Assembly (NCBI RefSeq): GCF_004323185.1 | Contig: NZ_NAPS01000001.1 | Location: 39,693 to 73,808 of the forward strand | Length of the DNA stretch: 34,116 bases | Source of the DNA: Westiellopsis prolifica IICB1 | Lineage (GTDB): Bacteria; Cyanobacteriota; Cyanobacteriia; Cyanobacteriales; Nostocaceae | Direction of reading: 5' to 3' | Shown: positions 17,201 through 25,423 of the stretch, one piece after another | How the letters are laid out: every line of letters starts with the position of its first letter | How positions within the stretch are numbered: position 1 is the stretch's first letter | Program-made: the position numbers and the translations under genes | Notes under the pieces: generated by a model | What the model was told of the DNA's origin: nothing | The model's input: only the letters and a program-made list of their open reading frames with translations | The model's database searches: none

Positions 17201-20011
17201 TTGCAAATTTGGGCAACGGGAGAAAACCCGGTATACTGGGGTTCACAAGAACGCGACCATATCGAAGTTAAACTCGACAAACAAGAATTTAAACTTGGTG
17301 AAACTGCTAGCGCTTTAATTCAATCTCCCTATTCTGAAGGTGAGTTATACTTTGCTGTCATTAAAGACAAACCCCTTTATCAACAAGTTATCAAAATTAA
17401 AGGCGGCGCACCACAAATTCAGTTTCCCGTTACTTCAGATATGTTACCAAATGCAGCCGTCGAAGCTGTGTTGGTCAGACAGGGTAAACCTCTAGACCAA
17501 GTCGAACCAGGTAGTATAGATAAATTGGTGAAAATTGGCTTTGCACCTTTTAAAGTCAACTTACAAGACAAATATTTAAAAGTGCAAGTTACTCCACAAC
17601 TTACAACTGTCGCACCAGGTACAGAACAAACTCTCCAACTCCAACTCCAAAATAATCAAGGAAATCCCACCAAAGGACAATTAACAGTTATGGTGGTGAA
17701 TGAAGCAGTTCTACAACTTTCTGGTTATCGTCCACCGAATCTTGTAAATACAGTATATGCCGAACAGGCGATCGCAACTCGTTTTAGTGATAATCGTCCC
17801 CAAGTAGTTGTAGAACAAGCAAATTTGGCTGAACCTAAAGGTTGGGGATACGGTGGTGGGTTATCTGCTGGTGCTGCAAATACGCGCATCCGTAAAGATT
17901 TTCAACCACTTGCTTACTACAATGGTTCTGTTGTTACAGATAATGATGGGAAAGCTCAGATTACATTTAAACTACCAGATGACTTAACTACCTGGCGAGT
18001 TATGGTTGTCGCTACCGATGGAAATCTGAAGTTTGGTAATGGCGAAACCACTTTTTTGACGACAAAGCCATTATTAACTAACGCCATCTTACCACAATTT
18101 GCCCGTCCCGGCGATAACTTCCAAGCTGGTTTAACCGTGACAAACAACACTGGTAAAACCGGAAGTCTCAATATTAATGGTAAAGTTAGCGGTACAGTCC
18201 AGTTTACGAATAAGAACCCCCACACTGCTAACTTGCAAACCAAAGCAGAATCAGCAACTCAAGCTTACCGCTTCCCCATCGTTGCAACTAATGTCGGCGA
18301 AAGTAAGATTCGCTTTATCACTAAATTAAATAATATCGCCGCCGATGCCTTTGAAGTACCTTTGGAAATTCAGCCATTAACGATTACAGAACAAGTTGTA
18401 GAAACAGGTGTAACCAACAAGCAAGTAAAAATTCCTTTCAATGTCGAGAAAAACACGGTTCCCCAAGAAGGGGGTTTAGATATTCAATTAGCCAGTACCC
18501 TCATACCAGAAATTAAAGCACCAGCGCAGGAAGTTTGGCAGAATAACGACTTACCATTTGCGGAACCTGCGGCGAGTCAGTTGCTCATTGCTGCTAATCT
18601 GCAAACTCTCTCGGAAAAATATCATCAGACTTTTGCGGAATTTAATTTTACCCAAAACCTCAGCCAAGCTGTTGAAAAATTACAAAAACTCCAACTTAGC
18701 GATGGTGGTTTTGCAGCTTTTCCAGGACAAGAAAAATCTGATCCTTGGGTTTCTGCTTACACCGCAGAATCTTTAGCAACAGCAAATCAAGTCTTCCCTA
18801 ATTATATAGATACCACGATGGTGTCTCGCCTCAAAGGATATTTGCAAAAAATCCTGGCGAACCCCGGAAAATACGAATTTTGCAAACAGCAACCCTGCAA
18901 AAGCCAAATGCAACTCAACGCTTTAATCGCCATAGCAGAATTAGGAGACAAACGCAATACCTTCGTTACAGATATTTATCAACAGCGCCAAAGTTTGGAT
19001 ACAGTCACCCAGATTAAACTAGCGCGGTATTTATCCCAGTTGAGCGAATGGCAAGACGAATCTAACTTACTTTTAAAGCAACTACAACAATATATATATG
19101 AAACTGGTCGAACTGCAACTGTCAGTTTACCCCGCAGTTGGGGATGGATGAGTTCACCCACCACAGCGCAAGCGCAAGCTTTACGGTTGTTTATTTCCCA
19201 ACAGGCGAAACCCGAAATCATTGATAGACTATTGCAAAGTCTACTCTCACTGCGACGGGATGGCACATGGCAAACTAGTTATGATAACGCTCAAGCGCTA
19301 ACCGCTTTGGTAGAATACGCTCAACTAGAACCGACATCGCCGAATTTTGTCGCTACTGTGCAATTAGCTGGGAGGAAACTCGCAGAAGCAAAATTTACAC
19401 GCGGTAGCAATCCGAGCGCAGAGATCAAAGTCCCCATGGATAAACTACCCCATGGGCGTCATGATTTGCAACTGCAAAAATCCGGTCAAGGAAATTTGCA
19501 TTATCTCGTCGCCTATCGCTATCGCTTACCAGGAAATCAACCAGGTAGGTATAATGGTTTACGAGTTTCACGCGCGATTCGCGGAATTGATGAGCAAAAA
19601 GTCCTGCAAAAAACTAATATTTACGCTCTTGATAAACCATTGGCTTTAAAGACAGGTCAAGTTTTTGACATTGATTTGGAAATTATTGCTGATCATCCTG
19701 TAGAGCATGTGGTGATTACAGATCCCCTTCCAGCAGGATTTGAGGCGGTAGACGAGAGTTTTCAAACAGCCAACTCTGCATTACAAACCCCTACCGACAG
19801 TTGGGAACTTGGGTATAAAAATATCTATCGCGATCGCATTGTTGCTTATGCAAATCACCTAGAACCCGGAGTTTATAATTTACATTACTTAGTGCGTTCT
19901 GTTACTCCTGGTACTTTCAGCTATCCTGGTACGGAAGCACACCTGCAATACGCACCAGAGGAATTTGGACGGGCGGCGGAGTCTACGTTAGTGTTGGAAG
20001 AGAAAAATTAG
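14267..20011 (+). CDS. Bacterial alpha-2-macroglobulin-like lipoprotein
   Basis: 1914 aa. A lipoprotein signal peptide ends at C22 (TIAGC), so it is anchored in the periplasm. It contains the Ig-like MG domains, the typical DRQLYQPGEKAWLTGF segment, an alpha-2-macroglobulin core (TTWRVMVVATDGNLKFG, TKPLLTNAILPQFARPGD) and a C-terminal alpha/alpha barrel (SDGGFAAFPGQEKSDPWVSA). The family traps foreign proteases to protect the envelope. Beside pbpC it is thought to work with PBP1C in guarding damaged cell wall. The segment matching the thioester motif reads DLPFAEPAASQLLIA with no Cys-x-x-Gln, so covalent trapping is unlikely. A palindromic repeat at 17169-17195 sits in frame (residues about 968-976). 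Length exceeds E. coli YfhM (about 1650). Confidence 0.93.
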   Translation: MGRKIFIKFLLFLTLIITIAGCNILGINSGKERLPEVGALPLPKLPEWIEQISPIGEAAPLNQVRIRFKEALIPVESLDSSEQQNLLQKFAIEPRLPGQFRFLTPRMVGFQADKALPKATRFQVTLKAGLADLKNHRLEKDLVWSFNTEPIKITNLPGKNPVENSEIEPIDLQPSLQVTSNVELDLASVQEHVHLIPDGKNKGVGLKVELAKKDKPGENQAPLEKFDPSAQSWIYNLVPQQSLEKAKNYRLEFEQGIRPVYGNLASDKPFVSKVSTYAPLAFQGIKFYGQPDAAGAYGRFVKGSPQLEFNNGLVADTAIENIKVNPAPKSIARLLQVNDKDKIISINPYALEPTTSYTITIGGNLKDQFGQSLGKPVTVRYNSGDLAGDIWVPDGLNIFPVGKDLQLNIATVNLPEAKYKAAYRVVEPTDLVYFNSAYPKGDNNDLLPKVSNWQSFKVASKKNQPLEVNVPLREKLNSATGMLAYGVQARTNKYQENGKDVWREHTTYGLVQLTNLGVFSQWFPDAGLIRVHHLADGSPVQAADIQIYPSKLEAKSRPQPVSCAAGQTDENGSLRLTKENLQQCFDGQQSFVSPPQLLVIARENQDWAFARTEEYSGAYGYGIYADWNDGKPGSRGVIFSDRQLYQPGEKAWLTGFADYLQNGVIQQDKNAAYQLTLINSNGQKTDLGTKTTNEFGTFSVELPINKTQPLGYYTIQAQGKNGKEITGEFRVAEFKPPNFKVELNLDQEFALINQKVEANATSNYLFGAPTEGGKAKYFVTRQQANFIPKGWEEFSFGKQWFWPEEPPSVPSDVLQTNTQLDANGKTSQTIMIAKDLPYPMTYRVDVEVTDVSNLAVANSKTFTALPSDRLIGLKSNFVAEAFKAFPIEVIVTDPTGKLLSGQRVRLELQQMKYNSVTQVVEGSRTPKNQVEYKTVGQTEVTSTNNPQSVSLTPTESGSYRIRASFSDCRDVTCNVSTDLQIWATGENPVYWGSQERDHIEVKLDKQEFKLGETASALIQSPYSEGELYFAVIKDKPLYQQVIKIKGGAPQIQFPVTSDMLPNAAVEAVLVRQGKPLDQVEPGSIDKLVKIGFAPFKVNLQDKYLKVQVTPQLTTVAPGTEQTLQLQLQNNQGNPTKGQLTVMVVNEAVLQLSGYRPPNLVNTVYAEQAIATRFSDNRPQVVVEQANLAEPKGWGYGGGLSAGAANTRIRKDFQPLAYYNGSVVTDNDGKAQITFKLPDDLTTWRVMVVATDGNLKFGNGETTFLTTKPLLTNAILPQFARPGDNFQAGLTVTNNTGKTGSLNINGKVSGTVQFTNKNPHTANLQTKAESATQAYRFPIVATNVGESKIRFITKLNNIAADAFEVPLEIQPLTITEQVVETGVTNKQVKIPFNVEKNTVPQEGGLDIQLASTLIPEIKAPAQEVWQNNDLPFAEPAASQLLIAANLQTLSEKYHQTFAEFNFTQNLSQAVEKLQKLQLSDGGFAAFPGQEKSDPWVSAYTAESLATANQVFPNYIDTTMVSRLKGYLQKILANPGKYEFCKQQPCKSQMQLNALIAIAELGDKRNTFVTDIYQQRQSLDTVTQIKLARYLSQLSEWQDESNLLLKQLQQYIYETGRTATVSLPRSWGWMSSPTTAQAQALRLFISQQAKPEIIDRLLQSLLSLRRDGTWQTSYDNAQALTALVEYAQLEPTSPNFVATVQLAGRKLAEAKFTRGSNPSAEIKVPMDKLPHGRHDLQLQKSGQGNLHYLVAYRYRLPGNQPGRYNGLRVSRAIRGIDEQKVLQKTNIYALDKPLALKTGQVFDIDLEIIADHPVEHVVITDPLPAGFEAVDESFQTANSALQTPTDSWELGYKNIYRDRIVAYANHLEPGVYNLHYLVRSVTPGTFSYPGTEAHLQYAPEEFGRAAESTLVLEEKN
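17169..17195. repeat. In-frame palindromic repeat inside the macroglobulin gene
   Basis: A perfect 22-bp palindrome at 17172-17193 (GAGACGTTACA and its complement) is preceded by TGTA. This gives the TGTAGAGACG start shared with repeats at 3720 and 22176. It encodes CRDVTCNVS, the only Cys-rich patch in this part of the protein. Confidence 0.8.
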
Positions 20012-20015
20012 CTTT

Positions 20016-20074
20016 GTGTCTTAGTGTCTTGGTGGTGAAAAAAGAATATTTTAAACACCAAGACACTAAGACAC
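20016..20074. terminator. Bidirectional hairpin between convergent genes
   Basis: Arms GTGTCTTAGTGTCTTGGTG (20016-20034) and CACCAAGACACTAAGACAC (20056-20074) are perfect inverted copies with an AT-rich loop. They lie between the macroglobulin gene and the convergent M23 gene. It probably ends both transcripts, and it also resembles the dispersed CACCAAGACACTAAG repeats of cyanobacteria. Confidence 0.65.
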
Positions 20075-20127
20075 TAAGAGGAAATACAGCTTTTTAGCTG
20101 AGATTATTGGCGATCGCTTGATTTGTG

Positions 20128-21324
20128 TCAAAGATAATTCATCGGATCTACTGGTGTACCATTTTTGCGGACTTCAAAGTGGAGGTGAGGCCCTGTAGAT
20201 AAACCCGTGGAACCAACTGCGGCGATCGCTTGTCCGCGTTTGACTGTTTGCCCTTCGGAAATATACAATTCACTACTATGTGCGTAGAGTGTAGTTATAC
20301 CATTACCGTGGTCAATAATTGCAGCTTTACCATAACCACCATACCAACCAGCAAAAATCACTGTACCTGAGTTTGCTGCTCTAATTGTACTACCGTAGCT
20401 GGCAGCAAAATCTTGACCTGCGTGAAAGCGGCGATAACCGAGAATTGGATGTACTCGCCAACCAAAGGAACTACTGGTAGGTGCATCGCTGGGATACGCA
20501 AACATCCCTGTACCACGAATAAGCACGCTGTTGCGGCTGTTTGTCTTGACTTTTGCTTCTGCTTGTGCAATCTTTTGTTGAATTAAAGTTGTAATTGCTT
20601 GGGAGTCTTTCTCTAACTGGGTTTGCGCTGCTTCTAACGCCAAGCGATCGCTATTAAGACGTCCGATTAATTCTTGCTGTAAGTCTGCTTGAGTTTGATA
20701 ATCGGCTTTTTGGGCGAGTAATTGTTGTCTCATCAATGCTATTTCGTTTTTTTGCTGTTCTACTGCTATTTTTTGGTTGTTGATTTCGTTGGCTTGGGTT
20801 GTAAGTTTAGCTAAAATTTGCTGATCTGCTTGATATACTAACTTTAGATAACGACGATGACTCATAAAGTCGTTGAGATTTGAACTTTGCAGCAAAATAG
20901 CCCAGCCTTGAGTAACTGGTGAACGTTGGAGAAAGCGTAATCGAGCTATTGTCGCTGTTTGTTGTTGTTGATAAGCAAGTTCTTTGGTTGCTAAATCTGC
21001 TTGTAGTTCCTGCAAACGTTCTGTTGCTAGGTTGAGGCGGAATTCACTATCTTGAATTTGCGTGTCAGTAGTTTTGAGGTTTTGCTGTAAACCATTGAGT
21101 CTTTCTTGGGCTGCTTGTTGTATATTGGTTAAGCGATCGCGTTCTTGTTTTACACTTCGATGCTGTTGATTAATTTGCTGCTGCTGTTGTTGCAAATTCT
21201 TAATTGCATCAGATGTTGTTGGTACTGCTTTAGCTGGCAATGTTAGCGATATGCATAAAATTACTAAAAATGCAAGATAAATATAATCATAAATTCTCTT
21301 TTTTTCTAGAAATATCACTCTCAT
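20128..21324 (-). CDS. M23 peptidase, murein hydrolase activator EnvC/NlpD-like
   Basis: 398 aa from the ATG at 21324; an upstream TTG adds only six residues. The N-terminal signal sequence (about residues 10-33) has IYLAFLVILCISLTLPAKA. Residues about 40-240 are long Gln-rich coiled coils. The C-terminal domain is peptidase M23 with RRFHAGQDFAAS (zinc ligands His and Asp), LYAHSSELYISEGQTVKRGQ and the GPHLHFEVR motif, ending VDPMNYL. All zinc ligands appear present, so it could cut peptidoglycan itself rather than only activate amidases as E. coli EnvC does. It should be periplasmic and may help cell division or cell separation. It is convergent with the macroglobulin gene. Confidence 0.9.
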   Translation of the reverse strand: MRVIFLEKKRIYDYIYLAFLVILCISLTLPAKAVPTTSDAIKNLQQQQQQINQQHRSVKQERDRLTNIQQAAQERLNGLQQNLKTTDTQIQDSEFRLNLATERLQELQADLATKELAYQQQQTATIARLRFLQRSPVTQGWAILLQSSNLNDFMSHRRYLKLVYQADQQILAKLTTQANEINNQKIAVEQQKNEIALMRQQLLAQKADYQTQADLQQELIGRLNSDRLALEAAQTQLEKDSQAITTLIQQKIAQAEAKVKTNSRNSVLIRGTGMFAYPSDAPTSSSFGWRVHPILGYRRFHAGQDFAASYGSTIRAANSGTVIFAGWYGGYGKAAIIDHGNGITTLYAHSSELYISEGQTVKRGQAIAAVGSTGLSTGPHLHFEVRKNGTPVDPMNYL

Positions 21325-21477
21325 GTTGTTAAATAGAGACAAGCGATCGCTTAAAACATCATGAGTAGTGTTCCCAAAAATTTGTTAGGTATAACGAGGG
21401 ATTGGGGAATAGCTACGGCGACAGACGCGATTGAATGAAAGCGTAACCATGGTCAAACCTCGGTATCATCATGCAAT

Positions 21478-21984
21478 TCAAGCTGTTAAGTTGATCAACA
21501 ATGTCGGGACTGTCAAAATCTTTGGAGTTTCGATTGAGAAAACACCAGTTATAGCATTATACAGCCCTGATTCTATCAGCCATTGTTGCGATGTATCGAT
21601 ATCTTCAGGGGGTTCGGACGCATGAATAATTCTCCCCAGCCAGGATGCCACAATTAGTTCAAGGCTCTGACCACTGATTTTGTCCTCACTTATTCCAGCC
21701 TGTTCAAAATAAGGCTGAAGAATAGGGCGAGCATCAATACTATAGTCGGGTTCTCTCTGCTCCAGTTGATCATCAACACCCGTCCATAAATAGAACCGAT
21801 CTGGAAAGACCATTAGGAAATAAGGGGCTTTTGGAAAAGTGCCGTGGGCGAGAATATTACGCCGGAAGCGATCAGCCCATTCTGGCGACGCATTGCGTTT
21901 AGTCTTCACTTCGACAACAAGCATCCGTTGACCACTGCGGTCATCAACGGACAAATCCCAGTTATTATCTTCCTTAGAAAACAT
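21478..21984 (-). CDS. Orphan PD-(D/E)XK nuclease-like protein
   Basis: 168 aa. The N-terminal region reads NNWDLSVDD followed by MLVVEVKTK. This fits the D-x(n)-ExK core of PD-(D/E)XK nucleases (D10 or D14/D15, E25, K27). Next come FRRNILAHGTF, a hydrophobic strand YFLMVFPDRFYLW and a helix containing LELIVASWLGRII. No second domain or methylase partner is present. An in-frame TAG lies four codons before the ATG at 21984, so the protein is not simply missing an upstream exon-like part. Catalytic activity is unproven. Similar solitary proteins in cyanobacteria are annotated as hypothetical. It is followed (lower coordinates) by the M23 gene and preceded by a repeat-rich region. Confidence 0.6.
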   Translation of the reverse strand: MFSKEDNNWDLSVDDRSGQRMLVVEVKTKRNASPEWADRFRRNILAHGTFPKAPYFLMVFPDRFYLWTGVDDQLEQREPDYSIDARPILQPYFEQAGISEDKISGQSLELIVASWLGRIIHASEPPEDIDTSQQWLIESGLYNAITGVFSIETPKILTVPTLLINLTA

Positions 21985-22456
21985 GAATAAAATCTACTTT
22001 AAGATGACTGATTATCTATCATTCTGACCCAGGATACTCTTAGTGAGCCATTATCTCAACGTTTCAATTGTTCTAACTTTTCTTGTGGTAGTTGGCTAAG
22101 ATTTAAGCGTTCTAATATGTCTGCCTGCATATGCATAATTAAATACGGCGTTGCTGAATCGCGGTATGAATCTAGTGTAGAGACGCGATATATCGCGTCT
22201 AGTACAAAGGTTTTGGAATTACCTAAAATCATTTTCATACATGAAATCAGCAACGCCTTAAATACACTATTCTAAAGAAGCGTTAGATATAGTGTTCCCA
22301 AAATCTGTCCCGTTTTAATTACCCCTAGGCAATTTTATATAAGAATTTTGACTCAATGTGTCTATGATAAAGGGCTTGGCACGAGGCAGAGATTTGTTTT
22401 AATAAAGTTAAATGAGTAATGTTTAAAGTTTTGAAATCGCCATGCAAGTAAACGTC
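21985..22456. other. Repeat-containing gap with a possible gene remnant
   Basis: A short minus-strand frame ends at 22056 with MQADILERLNLSQLPQEKLE-type peptide, about 24 codons. Its upstream part runs into the MITE at 22147-22257. This may be a decayed gene end, but with the element removed the frame still closes within about 12 codons upstream. The region 22260-22440 shows nothing recognisable. Confidence 0.4.
22139..22265. mobile_element. MITE-like element (22147-22257) with 8-bp target duplication
   Basis: The 111-bp element has terminal inverted repeats GGCGTTGCTGA (22147-22157) and TCAGCAACGCC (22247-22257). Weaker pairing continues inward through GTATGA/TCATAC. Perfect TTAAATAC direct repeats flank it (22139-22146, 22258-22265). 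The centre holds the palindrome GACGCGATATATCGCGTC (22183-22200). It has no coding capacity. Confidence 0.75.
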
Positions 22457-22598
22457 CGCCTCACAACTACCACTACTACTACCAACTCATACCAAGTTGC
22501 CAAAGATAGGATTGTTTGGAATCAAGCTCACTACTGGAGTGGCTTTCGGGCAAATAATACGATCTAAGACAACTTGGTATCAGGAGGGTTGTGAGGCG
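22457..22598. repeat. Large inverted repeat
   Basis: The outer arms CGCCTCACAAC (22457-22467) and GTTGTGAGGCG (22588-22598), and the inner arms ATACCAAGTTG (22489-22499) and CAACTTGGTAT (22570-22580), pair in order around a loop of about 70 bases. It could be a MITE or a structured RNA. No target duplication was found. Confidence 0.6.
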
Positions 22599-22796
22599 AT
22601 CGCGTTGACTTGAAATTCGACTTTTTTAAAAAGTCGGGGATCTGATGTATTTGGAGTTGTCGCAAATTTGTAATTGCATCAGATTTTATTGTGAGGGGAG
22701 GTTTCATACGCTACTTTGTTTATGTGCATTCTACTTAACTTATGAATACACGAGTTGGATCTTCAATTACCAATTTCAATCAAAAATTTTGATTTC

Positions 22797-22964
22797 GTTA
22801 GGACACAAGTTGTTGTCGTTAGGACACAAGTTGTTGTCGTTAGAACACAAGTTGTTGTCGTTAGGACACAAGTTGTTGTCGTTAGGACACAAGTTGTTGT
22901 CGTTAGGACACAAGTTGTTGTCGTTAGGACACTAAGTTCTGTCGTAACGACACTAAATTCTGTC
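22797..22964. repeat. 21-bp minisatellite, eight units
   Basis: Eight 21-bp units begin at 22797, each built as GTTAGGACACAAG plus TTGTTGTC. Units 1, 2, 4, 5 and 6 are identical and unit 3 has one change. Units 7 and 8 are diverged (CACTAAGTTCTGTC, CACTAAATTCTGTC), followed by a partial ninth. The unit length is a multiple of three and lacks stops in several frames, so it creates artificial open frames. Confidence 0.92.
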
Positions 22965-23487
22965 GTTACTAAATCTTAAGTAGAGTGTGTTATGGCTTTA
23001 GCCTAACAGGCATAACTCAAACACTGAAAAAGCAGCAATACCAATCATCGCGTTAGCAATGATCAAAATTTGTTCGCCACACACTGAAGCAAAATTCCAG
23101 CTATGCCAGCATTAATTTCAAGATAAGTAACTAGACGCAAATAAACACAACTACTTTGACTGGGTGTATCAGGATGGGGGTAAATTAACAAATCTGCCTC
23201 TGTACCTCACACCCAGCCTTCTTCAGTCAGTTTTATTAGAAGCTCTAGTTCTTATATTGTTATCTATTCCTCATCTTCCAAAAGTCAATCACGGGAAAAT
23301 CCCACAACCTGTGCATGAAAATATGACTTTTCCCACACCTCTACACTGTATTTTCAAGCTATCCCCTCACGGGAAAATCACACGGAGATGAAAATCTATC
23401 CCCCGATCCCCTTTCCCTGATCCCCTTTCCCCGATCCCCACAGCCATTTTCAAAACAGAGGATTTCTCAAGTTAATACGAGGTTTCT
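22965..23487. other. Intergenic stretch, mostly featureless
   Basis: No supported gene is present between the minisatellite and the gene at 23488. The run 23393-23440 consists of tandem CCCCTTTCCCTGAT / CCCCGAT units, a heptamer-type short repeat. A GGGAAAATC motif recurs near 23290 and 23370. A 75-codon frame at 23164-23391 lacks any support. Confidence 0.45.
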
Positions 23488-23808
23488 ATGAGTATAGGCA
23501 GAGCCATTCTTTTGATTGCTCTGGTTTTTCCAGGCTTGATGATAGTAGCAACATCGATCTACGCGTACAATGCTGATTTTGCAACGATGGAAAGAACCGA
23601 AAGGTTTGTCGAACAACTAGCAAGGCAAAGAAGAGCAGATGATAGACAATTACAATTAGCCTATCATCGAAGTATGGTTCATCGCATGAACGCTTTTACT
23701 AATGGTACTTGGGGTTTTATCGGCGCCACGATCGCAGCCATTGGTATACATGGGTTAGCAATTACCAAAGAGGAATCGATTCAAGACCAAAAAAGATCAG
23801 GTAATTAG
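23488..23808 (+). CDS. Small two-span membrane protein, unknown function
   Basis: 106 aa. ACGAGG lies about eight bases before the ATG at 23488. Residues about 5-27 are a hydrophobic segment (AILLIALVFPGLMIVATSIY). The middle is highly charged and probably helical (RTERFVEQLARQRRADDRQ). Residues about 72-92 form a second hydrophobic segment (GFIGATIAAIGIHGLAI). A short charged tail follows. This predicts a hairpin membrane protein with both ends on the same side. I do not recognise the family. It is flanked by repeats and faces trmFO. Confidence 0.65.
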   Translation: MSIGRAILLIALVFPGLMIVATSIYAYNADFATMERTERFVEQLARQRRADDRQLQLAYHRSMVHRMNAFTNGTWGFIGATIAAIGIHGLAITKEESIQDQKRSGN

Positions 23809-23850
23809 TGTTAGTAGTTGGTGGTTGGTAGTTCCCAAGAACAAACAACT

Positions 23851-23925
23851 AGTACAGACGCGATTCATCGTATGTACAGACGCGATTAATCCCATGTACA
23901 GACGCGATGTTCCTCGCGTCTCTAC
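23851..23925. repeat. Three 22-bp GTACAGACGCGAT repeats ending in a hairpin
   Basis: GTACAGACGCGAT occurs at 23852, 23874 and 23896, exactly 22 bp apart. The third copy forms a stem GACGCGA...TCGCGTC (23901-23920) and continues into TCTACT. This is the same motif as the palindromes at 3720 and 22176. It overlaps the trmFO stop codon (23922-23924) and lies between convergent genes. Confidence 0.75.
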
Positions 23926-25235
23926 TTATGATCTATAAAACTTTTGAGGTCAGACAAGGCGCGATCGCGATAACGTCCGTATCGCTCTTGTTTATTTTTG
24001 ATTTTTTCTCCTAGTTCGGGCAAAATGCCAAAGTTGGGTGGCATGGGTTGAAAATGTTTGGGTGAAGCTGAACTGATAAATTCAAACAGCGCCCCCATCA
24101 TTGTTGTTGGTGGTAGGGTTAATACTTCTTTCCCTAAAGCGACACGGGCGGCGTTTGTACCAGCTAACCATCCATCAGCAGCAGCAGCAGTGTAGCCTTC
24201 AGTACCAATTAATTGTCCAGCAGCCAATAAAGTTGGACGATTTTTGAATTGTAAACTAGATAGCATGAGTTGGGGAGCATTAATAAAGGTGTTACGGTGC
24301 ATCACCCCCAACCGCACAAACTCAGCATTTTCTAAGCCGGGAATCATGCGGAAGACACGTTTTTGTTCACCCCAGCGCAGGTTAGTTTGGAATCCGACCA
24401 TATTCCAAAGTTGACCGGCTTTGTCTTCTTGTCGTAGCTGCACTACAGCATAGGATCGTTCACCTGTGCGACTATCTGACAATCCTACTGGCTTTAAAGG
24501 CCCGTAGCGCATTGTATCTTCTCCTCGGTGTGCGAGTTCTTCAATGGGTAGACAAGCTTCAAAAAATTTCGCTGTTTCTCGCTCAAAGTCCTTTAATTCT
24601 GTTTGTTCGGCGTTACGCAGTTCTTGCCAAAACAGGAGATATTGCTCTTTGTTCATCGGACAGTTGAGATAAGCTGCTTCGCCTTTGTCGTAGCGAGAGG
24701 CGAGAAAAGCAATGTCATGGTTGATGGTTTCGCCCACAACAATCGGACTAGCAGCATCGAAAAAGCTGAGATATTCCATCCCCGTGAAGCGGCGCAAGTC
24801 TTCAGCTAAGTCGGGACTGGTTAAAGGACCTGTTGCCAAAACAACAATCCCTTCCGGGATTGCACGTAGTTCTTCTCGACGCAACTCAATTAAAGGATGT
24901 TGAGCAAGAGTTTGTGTCAAGTCTTGACTAAATTGTCCCCGATCAACTGCTAGCGCCCCTCCAGCAGGTACTTGGTGTTCATCAGCTTTGCCAATGACTA
25001 TCGATTTTAATTGCCGCAGTTCTTCATGTAACAAACCAGTCGCGCGATCGCTTGCCATTGCGCCAAAAGAATTGCTACAAACTAATTCCGCTAAGTGTTC
25101 TGTGTGGTGAGCAGGACTAAAGCGTTGGGGACGCATTTCATAGAGAATTACTGGTATTCCCGCTTGGGCGATTTGCCAAGCTGCTTCTGTTCCCGCGAGT
25201 CCTCCTCCAATCACATGAATAGGTTGTTTTTCCAT
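23922..25235 (-). CDS. trmFO: Methylenetetrahydrofolate-tRNA uracil-5 methyltransferase TrmFO
   Basis: 437 aa, the usual length. The FAD-binding glycine motif is at residues 9-15 (IGGGLAG). The family hallmark [20 protein letters not shown] follows, with the conserved Cys at residue 53. Later motifs are [39 protein letters not shown] and [20 protein letters not shown]. It uses methylenetetrahydrofolate and reduced FAD to make ribothymidine at position 54 of tRNAs in the cytoplasm. The ATG at 25235 is directly before the FAD motif. It is divergent from the restriction-like gene, and its 3' end overlaps a small repeat hairpin. Confidence 0.97.
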   Translation of the reverse strand: MEKQPIHVIGGGLAGTEAAWQIAQAGIPVILYEMRPQRFSPAHHTEHLAELVCSNSFGAMASDRATGLLHEELRQLKSIVIGKADEHQVPAGGALAVDRGQFSQDLTQTLAQHPLIELRREELRAIPEGIVVLATGPLTSPDLAEDLRRFTGMEYLSFFDAASPIVVGETINHDIAFLASRYDKGEAAYLNCPMNKEQYLLFWQELRNAEQTELKDFERETAKFFEACLPIEELAHRGEDTMRYGPLKPVGLSDSRTGERSYAVVQLRQEDKAGQLWNMVGFQTNLRWGEQKRVFRMIPGLENAEFVRLGVMHRNTFINAPQLMLSSLQFKNRPTLLAAGQLIGTEGYTAAAADGWLAGTNAARVALGKEVLTLPPTTMMGALFEFISSASPKHFQPMPPNFGILPELGEKIKNKQERYGRYRDRALSDLKSFIDHK

Positions 25236-25369
25236 AGTCGAATTTTTAAATTTTAGTTCGGTTAAAGATTATTTGCTGAGAGTTTTGTATATCAACAATC
25301 ATAGATGATTCGCTGTCATCAGGTAGGCGTGATGGCTATCTTGTCTATTAATTAACATAGTGCGTCACC

Positions 25370-25396
25370 TTGAAAACTTTTTAATATTAGTATAAT
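25370..25396 (+). promoter_or_regulatory. Candidate promoter of the GmrSD-like gene
   Basis: TTGAAA (25370-25375) and a consensus TATAAT (25391-25396) are separated by 15 bp, slightly short. The start codon at 25424 lies 27 bases past the -10. It is supported by the -10 match only. Confidence 0.45.
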
Positions 25397-25423
25397 TTAC
25401 AACAAAACATACCGTGTCAGTGT

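Noticed and set aside
22056-22253. 65-codon minus-strand frame
   Set aside because: More than half is translated from the MITE. Only the last about 24 codons could be a gene remnant.
22797-22964. Possible CRISPR array
   Set aside because: The 21-bp units are directly adjacent with no unique spacers, so it is a minisatellite.
22645-22979. Open frames of 96 and 74 codons with repeating SLGHKLL or VVVRTQ peptides
   Set aside because: They are translations of the 21-bp minisatellite, whose unit is a multiple of three. No ribosome binding site or non-repeat domain is present.
23164-23391. Plus-strand 75-codon frame
   Set aside because: Low-complexity sequence, no ribosome binding site, and it overlaps repeated GGGAAAATC motifs.
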